From Alicyclobacillus sp. (GTDB lineage: Bacteria > Bacillota > Bacilli > Alicyclobacillales > Alicyclobacillaceae): a stretch of 64,000 nucleotides of DNA. A program made the translations under genes and the position numbers. The DNA is taken from contig JAIMBT010000011.1 in the NCBI GenBank assembly GCA_023511295.1, positions 1 through 64,000 on the forward strand, written 5' to 3'. The notes beneath the pieces were generated by a model. It saw only the letters and a program-made list of their open reading frames with translations, did no database searches and had not been told where the DNA came from. Shown here one piece after another: positions 58,270 through 64,000 of this stretch; the first letter of the stretch is position 1; each line of letters begins with the position of its first letter.

Positions 58270-61149
58270 TCAGTCCTTCTGGTAAAAGTCACATTCGAAC
58301 CCAGCCGCCTTGAGCGGCAACCCGGGTGCCCAGTCGATCGGCTGGCCCATGATGGTGGTCACGTGTTCTACGGATCCGGTCCCTTTCGGCACGTCTAGCA
58401 CCACTTCGTCGTGTACGTGCATTACGGTCCTGTACCCCTCCGCGTCGAGTCGCACGAGGCTTACCGCTAGGCAATCTCGCGCGATGGCCTGGACACAGTT
58501 GTGCACGATCAACAGGGCTGTCTTGCCCTTGACGACGAACCGGTGACGCGGGCCAGCGTTGATAATGTCGAACACCTGTTCCTTACGTCCGGCTTGCAGA
58601 ACAAAAGCTCTTCTGGCCATCCCGCGTTGAGCCGATAATGGAGCGTTGTCTTTCCAATCCCGGAGCGCTCTGCTGCCTCCGCTACGGTTAGGCGCCCCCA
58701 CGGCGTTTGAATTAAACGGTTCCTGCGCTGATTTCGAGCCTGCTCCTGGTACGTGGCGCACCGGCAGTTTTCCGGTGTATAGTCGCCGTTGACGTCGATC
58801 CGTTCGATAGTCAATCCAGGTTTGTACGTCGGCCCCATGTCTGCCCAAAACGCCTCGAAGCTCTCCTCCCACTCCGGGCAAACCTTGATGCCCCGCGCTC
58901 CATAGTTGTGCCATGCCTGATGAGACGGCAGTCTGCAACGGTCTATCATTGACCGCCACACCGCATATGCTGGATGGTTGGACATCCCGTGCGAGCGCCG
59001 GTGCTCTGAGATGAGCGTCTTCTGCATGCAACCGCACGACTTCTGTTTCCCCTTTAAGAACTCGGTAGCGGGCATCGTGAATGTCTTCCCGCAATCGCAC
59101 CGAACCACCCAGAGCGATTTCCTGCCGTCCGATCCCGCGTAGCGTAGGGCTGTCCGGTAATGCGACCGAAGCCCCGCGATGTCCCTCGCACGATGATGCA
59201 CAACGCCACCCCGTTTCTGTGAGAACTAAGTGGTCGGGCGTCATTCGGACACCGTCTAGATCGACAGTTGGCATTACGCCCTTAAACACCACCCCACCGT
59301 GGTTCACCCACTCTACGCCGTCCCACAGCAGATCCGCCGGTTTCACTGTCTTAAGAGGAACCCACCCTCGATGGGTCAGCACTTCCGTGTCACCGGCTAA
59401 ACAGTTTTCAACCAACTTGCCGCCGTAGGTCGGGATGACCTCCCATTTGCGCGTCTTCTGGTTGACGCCGTGGTAGTACAACGCCTCCCGGCCCATTTCA
59501 TTTGGCTGGATGAACGGTCGGGCGTAGAACAACTTGCGTCCGCTTGGGAGTCGGACGGTCATGAAGTCCTGCCCGGTTGCGTAGTCACCTTCGCGGGCCA
59601 CGATGAGCCCCTGCACTCCAATAGCTTGTCCGGTGCGGACCGCCTCCAGGGCGGCGTTCTCCAAGCTGTACCAGAGGTCTACGATGCGCCGGTTTGCTGC
59701 CCGCCAGCGGTGTACGATGTCCGGCAGCTCGTCCTCTGTGAGGCCCATCTGCAGGGCACCCATCTTGACTAGCGCACCGGTTCCGCCTTGGTAGCCGAGG
59801 GCCAGGGTGGCCACTTTGCCTTTCTGCCGCAGCTCGTACTCCGGGTTGCCCTTCTTGATGAGCTCCAACGGCACCCCGAACATCTGGCTTGCGGTCGCCT
59901 CGTATATCTTTCCGTGGCTGCGGAAGACGTCCAGTACCCATTCCTCCCCCGCCAGCCAGGCGATTACGCGGGCCTCGATGGCTGAGAAGTCGGACACGAT
60001 AAGCACATTCCCGGGCGACGGGATAAACGCCGTTCGGATGAGCTGCGACAGGGTGTCGGGCACGTTGCCGTATATCACCTTGAGGGTGTCCACCTTCTTC
60101 TGTTTGACCAGCTCACGTGCGAAGCTCAGGGACTCCATGTGATTACGCGGGAGGTTGTGAATTTGTATAATTCTACCAGCCCACCGCCCCGTTCGACTGG
60201 CCCCGTAGAACTGGAGTAGCCCCCGCGCCCGTCCGTCGGAGCAGACTGCCTCTTTCATCGCCGTGTACTTTTTGACAGATGCTTTTGACAGTTCCTGGCG
60301 AATCTCAAGCATGCGCTTGGCCGCGCCGTCGTCCGTCGTCTTGATCAGTTCTGCCACCGTATCCTTGCGCAGGTCTGTGACTTGCTCACCCAGCTCCTCC
60401 GTGAGCCACTTGGTCAGCTGTTGCACACTGCGTGGGTTGTCCAGCCGGGACAGTCGGACGGCTTCGTCCATCAACTCCGTCGTCACGGTCTCGTCAACGG
60501 CCAGGGCGCCATCGACCAGCTCCATGTCTACCGCCACCCCGTACGCGTTGATCAGCTGGTCAAGCTGCCATAGCCGCTGTTCCTGTTCGGGCACCGGGAA
60601 GGCGGACAGGCGCCGTTCGATTTCCATCTCTACCGCCACGTCCTGCCGGCAATACTCTTTGAGCAGGTCCCACTTCTCAGGTTCGTGGTGCGGCAGGGTG
60701 CGTGCGCGTCCACCGTTGCTTTTGGTCGGCTTGCACGGCACGCAGAACGTCCGAATCAAAGCCGCGCCCACGCTCATCTTCTGTTTCTCCTGCGGGAGAC
60801 CGAGGGCGACGGCCGTAGCCGCCAGCCCCGCGGTATACCCGCAGTAGAGCCCGTGCAGCATGGTGTCTTGCCACTGCTCGAGTGGTGAGTGCCAAAACTT
60901 GTTGATGCAGTACCACTCAAAGGCCGCGTTGTATGCGTGCTTGACGACGCCCGGGTCTTGCAGCGCCGCCAGGACCTCCGGCGGCAGCTGCTCTCCCTGG
61001 GCCAGGTCAACGATCTGCACGGCTTGTCCATCGAACGAGTAAGCGAATAGCAGGATCCCGAAGTCGGGGGACTGCACATACTTGTGGAGCCCGCTCTTCT
61101 TGATGTCGACTGAGCTATAGGTCTCCAAGTCGATACTGAGATGTCGCAT
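58270..61149 (-). CDS. Family A DNA polymerase (PolA-like) interrupted by an intein
   Basis: 959-aa precursor, 657 aa after removal of the intein. N-terminal 3'-5' exonuclease (SIDLETY, residues 5-11), polymerase motif A SDFSAIEAR (Asp387), motif B KVATLALGYQGGTGAL and motif C HVHDEVVLDV (His913-Asp914-Glu915). Intein splits the conserved GKLVEN|CVQAIARD segment between motif B and C. It replicates the phage genome. SSB, clamp-like and primase genes lie in the same early operon. Confidence 0.95.
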   Translation of the reverse strand: MRHLSIDLETYSSVDIKKSGLHKYVQSPDFGILLFAYSFDGQAVQIVDLAQGEQLPPEVLAALQDPGVVKHAYNAAFEWYCINKFWHSPLEQWQDTMLHGLYCGYTAGLAATAVALGLPQEKQKMSVGAALIRTFCVPCKPTKSNGGRARTLPHHEPEKWDLLKEYCRQDVAVEMEIERRLSAFPVPEQEQRLWQLDQLINAYGVAVDMELVDGALAVDETVTTELMDEAVRLSRLDNPRSVQQLTKWLTEELGEQVTDLRKDTVAELIKTTDDGAAKRMLEIRQELSKASVKKYTAMKEAVCSDGRARGLLQFYGASRTGRWAGRIIQIHNLPRNHMESLSFARELVKQKKVDTLKVIYGNVPDTLSQLIRTAFIPSPGNVLIVSDFSAIEARVIAWLAGEEWVLDVFRSHGKIYEATASQMFGVPLELIKKGNPEYELRQKGKVATLALGYQGGTGALVKMGALQMGLTEDELPDIVHRWRAANRRIVDLWYSLENAALEAVRTGQAIGVQGLIVAREGDYATGQDFMTVRLPSGRKLFYARPFIQPNEMGREALYYHGVNQKTRKWEVIPTYGGKLVENCLAGDTEVLTHRGWVPLKTVKPADLLWDGVEWVNHGGVVFKGVMPTVDLDGVRMTPDHLVLTETGWRCASSCEGHRGASVALPDSPTLRGIGRQEIALGGSVRLREDIHDARYRVLKGETEVVRLHAEDAHLRAPALARDVQPSSICGVAVNDRPLQTAVSSGMAQLWSAGHQGLPGVGGELRGVLGRHGADVQTWIDYRTDRRQRRLYTGKLPVRHVPGAGSKSAQEPFNSNAVGAPNRSGGSRALRDWKDNAPLSAQRGMARRAFVLQAGRKEQVFDIINAGPRHRFVVKGKTALLIVHNCVQAIARDCLAVSLVRLDAEGYRTVMHVHDEVVLDVPKGTGSVEHVTTIMGQPIDWAPGLPLKAAGFECDFYQKD
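58498..59403 (-). other. Intein in PolA with an out-of-frame HNH gene inside
   Basis: 302 residues, precursor positions 583-884. Block A begins Cys583 (CLAGDTEVLTHRGW), block B MTPDHLVLTETGW (Thr/His), block F QVFDIINAGPRHRFVV, block G IVHN|C, so Cys1, terminal Asn and Cys+1 are present. The ~200 residues between block B and F show no in-frame endonuclease motifs; that stretch is the HNH gene read in another frame (separate entry). Confidence 0.92.
58509..59201 (-). CDS. HNH homing endonuclease nested out of frame in the PolA intein
   Basis: 230 aa from GTG 59201, behind GGGGTGGCG. Frame +1 relative to the intein. Zinc-binding CDCGKTF...KSCGCMQ, an HNH core (IERIDVNGDYTPENCRC with the Asn/His region HNYGARGIKVCPEW) and a NUMOD-like DNA-binding helix-turn-helix (LTVAEAAERSGIGKTTLHY) make a complete phage-type HNH protein. 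It fills the exact place where in-frame endonucleases sit (between splicing blocks B and F). The last ~20 residues are encoded across intein blocks F/G. Confidence 0.9.
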   Translation of the reverse strand: MHHRARDIAGLRSHYRTALRYAGSDGRKSLWVVRCDCGKTFTMPATEFLKGKQKSCGCMQKTLISEHRRSHGMSNHPAYAVWRSMIDRCRLPSHQAWHNYGARGIKVCPEWEESFEAFWADMGPTYKPGLTIERIDVNGDYTPENCRCATYQEQARNQRRNRLIQTPWGRLTVAEAAERSGIGKTTLHYRLNAGWPEELLFCKPDVRNRCSTLSTLARVTGSSSRARQPC

Positions 61150-61152
61150 GGC

Positions 61153-61797
61153 TCACAGCCCCATGACGCCCCCGCCCAGCGGCCGCCCGGTGATGGGGTC
61201 GATGGCTTGACCCTGCGGCGCGCCGTATGCCGACGCGGCTGGCTGAGGCGTGGGAGTGGGTGGCGCGAACCCGCCGAACGCTTCTTGGGCCGTCGGGGCG
61301 CGACCGCCCAAGGGCTCGCCGTCTGCCACCTTCTGCACCGGGCCGAGTCCGCACCCGATGCCGCGGTTACCGTTTTGGTTGAACGCGAAGAAGTTGATGT
61401 TCACACGCGCGTACATGCCGGAGTAGATCTCGGTCGGGTTGATGATTGGGTTTAGCGATAGGTCGACGATCTCTACCGGCTGCTTGCTGGACGCCGTGAA
61501 CACCCAATGCCCTTTACACTCGGGTCCAAACGCCTCGCCGTTGGCTCGGACGCCGTCGCCGTCGTAGATCGGGGTCTTGATCATCGGCGGCCGCACACCG
61601 TTCCAGACCTTCGCGATGCCCTCTTGGATCGCGGCCTCGATGGCGGCGTCAATGCGCTGTTTCGTCGCAACGTCGGATTTCGGCAACAAAACGGTCACGC
61701 TGTACTTCGGCTCCTGCCCGGGGCGCGCGTAGGGTTGCGTCAGGTGCACGTAGCTCAGACGGACTTGTCCGGTGGTGACGGCTGTCGGTTTGGTCAT
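61153..61797 (-). CDS. Phage ssDNA-binding protein (DUF2815)
   Basis: 214 aa. LSYVHLTQPYARPGQEPKYS and YSGMYARVNINFFAFNQNG are DUF2815 hallmarks; the domain is the OB-fold SSB of T7 gp2.5 type used with phage PolA. C-terminal ~50 residues are Gly/Pro/Gln-rich, as in SSB tails that recruit partners. Ribosome site GGAGAGATG. Confidence 0.9.
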   Translation of the reverse strand: MTKPTAVTTGQVRLSYVHLTQPYARPGQEPKYSVTVLLPKSDVATKQRIDAAIEAAIQEGIAKVWNGVRPPMIKTPIYDGDGVRANGEAFGPECKGHWVFTASSKQPVEIVDLSLNPIINPTEIYSGMYARVNINFFAFNQNGNRGIGCGLGPVQKVADGEPLGGRAPTAQEAFGGFAPPTPTPQPAASAYGAPQGQAIDPITGRPLGGGVMGL

Positions 61798-61820
61798 TCG
61801 CTCATCTCTCCTCTTCGTTG

Positions 61821-62990
61821 TCAGCTGAAGGCCTCTGTGGCCGCGACACGGTTGGTGATCGCGTCCCGTTTGTCGCTTGCGGGCACGAGCGTCGGTTTTC
61901 CGGGCTGCACTTCGACGAGTCCCGTCTCCTCAAGCAGCTCGCGGTACTTCGCCTTGCCGAGCACCTTTTCGATCTGCGCCACACTCAATGGCTTGCGCTC
62001 GTACAACACGGCCTCTTCTATGCCGGCACTGATGAGCGCCTGGAACGCCGCGTCCTGGTCCACGTACTGCCGGGACCCGCGGCCCTCGACGGCTTTCCAG
62101 GCTGGGATCTCCGCGCCATCGAGGCATCGACTAAGTGCGTATTCCTCCAGGTCTTTCAGCCACTGTGCCAAGTTCCTGCCGCGTTCCAGCAGCTGCCCCA
62201 CCTCCGCGTCGGAGATCAGCGGCGGCTTCATCCCGCCGAACGCCTCCAGCGCGGTTTGCGCGTCCGCGCGGGCCCGGCAGACGGCCTTCGCGCGGCAGAA
62301 CCGGCAGTGGTCGCCCGGGTTGTAGTCGCCCTCGCCTTTATACGCCTGCTCCGCGATAGGCTTGATAGACTCGCCCCAGGCTAAGAGCTCGTCCAAGGGC
62401 ACGGTATCTTCACTGATGCTGTCCAGGCGCGGCTGCACGATGACCATGTGCACCTGTCGGATGGGGTAAAGGAATCCGTACTCCGTGACCGCCCCAAGCG
62501 CGTACAGCCGCATCTGCGTATTGCCTTTCGCGTCGACCGGTACCCCTTTGCCGTACTTCAAATCCACTATGTGGAGCGTGTCGCCACCGATGATGATGCA
62601 GTCGCCCGTCCCGTATCCCTCCGGAGCGTACGTGCTGTAGTCGAGCCGCTTTTCGACCGCCACGTAGGGCGGGGACGAATAGCCGTGCACGATACCCAGC
62701 ACGTAGTCCAGGTAGGTGTCTGTGTGCTTGTCCATTTCCGGCTGATACAGCGGGTTTGACTGCAGCTCCTTGAGCGCTTTGCCGAACTTGCGCGGCCCCA
62801 TCGGCTCAATGAGCGCCTTGCGCAGCTTGAGTTCTGCGATCTCATGGGCGAGCGTTCCTTCCGCCGCGTACTCCGAACTGGTGTCCGGGAACTGCTCGCA
62901 CAGCCTGGCGCTTGGCGGGCAGGCGAGCCACCGGGCCGCGCTGGAGGCCGACAGCAGCGCGTGTGACCGCTCCGCATGCCCCCCGCTCAT
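61821..62990 (-). CDS. DUF2800 family nuclease (PD-(D/E)xK, Cas4/RecB-like)
   Basis: 389 aa. Active-site section GTGDCIIIGGDTLHIVDLKYGKG contains Asp...DLKYG; an iron-sulfur-like Cys set is formed by CRFCRAKAVCRAR with an earlier Cys. N-terminal SASSAARWLACPPSARLCEQF is typical of DUF2800. It recurs with DUF2815 and PolA in Firmicute phages and likely processes DNA ends for recombination or replication. Confidence 0.9.
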   Translation of the reverse strand: MSGGHAERSHALLSASSAARWLACPPSARLCEQFPDTSSEYAAEGTLAHEIAELKLRKALIEPMGPRKFGKALKELQSNPLYQPEMDKHTDTYLDYVLGIVHGYSSPPYVAVEKRLDYSTYAPEGYGTGDCIIIGGDTLHIVDLKYGKGVPVDAKGNTQMRLYALGAVTEYGFLYPIRQVHMVIVQPRLDSISEDTVPLDELLAWGESIKPIAEQAYKGEGDYNPGDHCRFCRAKAVCRARADAQTALEAFGGMKPPLISDAEVGQLLERGRNLAQWLKDLEEYALSRCLDGAEIPAWKAVEGRGSRQYVDQDAAFQALISAGIEEAVLYERKPLSVAQIEKVLGKAKYRELLEETGLVEVQPGKPTLVPASDKRDAITNRVAATEAFS

Positions 62991-63277
62991 GCGTCCCCAA
63001 CCTCCAGAGGCTCCTGTCTGTATGCGACAACCTGCTCTCGGGTGATGCGGACTACGGTGGCGCCGATTGCGTGCGCGATCGCAAGAGCCTTCTCATCGTT
63101 CAGGTATGGATCGCATACGTTATCGCATGCCAGCTCCGCCGCGAGTGCCTGAAGGTCCGGTGGTGCCAGTCTGAGAGTGATGTGGTCCAACTTGGACGTG
63201 TCCCCGAACTTCTCAAACTTGTAGTCGGTGACGATATGCTCGCCCAGCCGGATGGCGTAACAGACTCGCTTGCTCAC
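62987..63277 (-). CDS. Unknown early phage protein
   Basis: 96 aa from GTG 63277. Reads KRVCYAIRLGEHIVTDYKFE, helical second half (DDLQALAAELACDNV). Between two early genes; no family recognised. Confidence 0.6.
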   Translation of the reverse strand: MSKRVCYAIRLGEHIVTDYKFEKFGDTSKLDHITLRLAPPDLQALAAELACDNVCDPYLNDEKALAIAHAIGATVVRITREQVVAYRQEPLEVGDA

Positions 63278-63765
63278 AACTTCGCCCCCAATTCGCGCAG
63301 CTTCGTGGCGAACGCGCCGTACTGCTCCTTGGGCAGCATGGTCAGGGCCTGCACGCCGAACGACTGCAGGAGTTGCACCAGCTGGTCCCGTCGGCCGGCG
63401 TCCATGAGCTGCGTCGCGGCCACCGCCAGCTGGTCTAGCGTGTAGCTCGGCGCAGCGGTCGGGACGGCTGCTGGCGCGGTCGGTGCCTGGGGCACGGCAG
63501 CTGCCGGAGCAGCGGGCGGCGCCGTCGGGACAGCGCTCGCAGGCGCCGTCGGGACAGCGCTCGCAGGCGCGGCTTGCTGTGGCGGCTGGATCTGTTGGGC
63601 CGGGGCTGCAATGGGCGGCGCATCCTGCACGGTTGGAGCTTGGGTTGCAGCGCCCTCCGTCTGCCCCCGCCCGACGGGCGCCCCAGCTTGTCCAATCGCG
63701 AGCGCCAGCGCCTCCAGGGCGCGGGCAAGGTCAGTGAGCTGTGGCACGTTGACGGTGATCTCCAT
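63274..63765 (-). CDS. Early phage protein with Pro/Ala repeats
   Basis: 163 aa. N-terminal helix (TDLARALEALALAIGQAG), Pro/Ala/Gln-rich middle with repeats of ASAVPTAPA, and a C-terminal helix (TLDQLAVAATQLMDAGRRDQ). Similar proteins occur before DUF2800/DUF2815 in related phages; possibly a recombination accessory. Confidence 0.65.
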   Translation of the reverse strand: MEITVNVPQLTDLARALEALALAIGQAGAPVGRGQTEGAATQAPTVQDAPPIAAPAQQIQPPQQAAPASAVPTAPASAVPTAPPAAPAAAVPQAPTAPAAVPTAAPSYTLDQLAVAATQLMDAGRRDQLVQLLQSFGVQALTMLPKEQYGAFATKLRELGAKL

Positions 63766-63798
63766 ACGAATCCTCCTCGAAGTAGGTTTGCGTTCCGT

Positions 63799-63903
63799 TC
63801 AGCCCTGGTTTTCGGCCCTGATCTGCTCCTTAGCTTCGGCGAGGATATGCCCCAAGGCAGCCTCGATTGCGGGTTCCGGGTTGCTCGTAGCAACGGTGTG
63901 CAC
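63799..63903 (-). CDS. Very small early phage protein (34 aa)
   Basis: 34 aa from GTG 63903, perfect ribosome site GGAAGGAGGG seven bases upstream. Reads VATSNPEPAIEAALGHILAE then AKEQIRAENQG. Too short to classify, but the ribosome site makes it credible as the first gene of the unit inside the window. Confidence 0.65.
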   Translation of the reverse strand: MHTVATSNPEPAIEAALGHILAEAKEQIRAENQG

Positions 63904-64000
63904 TGTTATCCCTCCTTCCGATGTGATAAACTGTGGCTGTAACATTGAGAGCGTTGCCTACCGCGTGAGACCACTCTGCCGCCAAGCATAGGGTGGTCTT
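63904..64000. other. Right window edge, upstream of early genes
   Basis: About 97 bp holding an imperfect inverted repeat (AGACCAC / GTGGTCT, near 63966-63999). No promoter could be assigned confidently and no gene can be completed here. Confidence 0.4.

Larger units (their letters stand above)
19940..64000. mobile_element. Tailed prophage (siphovirus-like, HK97-type), left end and most of genome
   Basis: 44 kb from the tRNA-Lys att site to the window edge carry a full head, tail, lysis and replication gene set: terS/terL, portal, ClpP-type protease, HK97 capsid, connectors, tail tube, frameshifted chaperone, tape measure, tip proteins, holin/endolysin, PolA, primase-helicase and SSB. Long tail tape measure without contractile sheath genes points to a siphovirus. 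No integrase, excisionase or CI-type master repressor is seen, so the lysogeny module must lie to the right of 64,000. No structural gene is obviously broken, so it may be inducible. Confidence 0.92.

Overview
This window comes from the chromosome of a GC-rich Firmicute. The partial 16S gene at the left edge (minus strand), a 7Fe-type ferredoxin, a Bacillus-type YrhD/YrhE formate dehydrogenase pair and strong AGGAGG ribosome sites suggest Alicyclobacillus or a close relative. The placement is from reading alone; no database was searched.

Bases 1-19,900 are host DNA. A 16S rRNA gene with its promoter is followed by a gene-free 1.2 kb stretch holding three ~270-bp tandem repeats built from a short palindromic motif. 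Then come a ThiF/MoeB enzyme, a DinB-like protein, mannose-6-phosphate isomerase, tRNA-Gly and tRNA-Ser, a truncated haemoglobin and thiol peroxidase. An anaerobic respiration block follows: a minus-strand operon (SLAC1/TDT-type anion transporter, haemerythrin-like protein, two small unknown genes, narGHJI), a ferredoxin, and an operon with a small membrane protein, a molybdopterin formate dehydrogenase-like enzyme and a DUF1641 partner. Formate oxidation could feed electrons to nitrate respiration, and the ThiF/MoeB protein may help make the cofactor both molybdoenzymes need.

Bases 19,940-64,000 are a tailed prophage (siphovirus-like, HK97-type head) integrated in a tRNA-Lys gene. Only the orphan 3' half of the tRNA is in the window; the restored tRNA and the integrase must lie past the right edge. 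Almost all phage genes run on the minus strand. From right (early) to left (late): nuclease/SSB/PolA replication genes, small metabolic and possible counter-defence genes, primase-helicase, VRR-NUC, SNF2 helicase, a putative late regulator, HNH, terminase, portal, protease, capsid, connectors, tail tube, frameshifted tail chaperone, tape measure, tail tip, lysis cassette, and a toxin-antitoxin/regulator cargo beside the att site. One plus-strand cargo gene interrupts the tail module.

Most notable: (1) the PolA gene carries an intein whose homing endonuclease (HNH) is encoded out of frame inside the intein; (2) two adjacent small genes look like the first and last domains of a DnaN sliding clamp, split apart; (3) the endolysin ends in a retropepsin-like aspartyl-protease domain; (4) the portal gene has a LAGLIDADG intein; (5) the head protease and head-tail connector genes appear to start at CTG and ATA; (6) a DUF2829/Tad2-like candidate anti-Thoeris protein; (7) a cluster of GGTTGAC repeats beside an AT-rich gap, a candidate replication origin.
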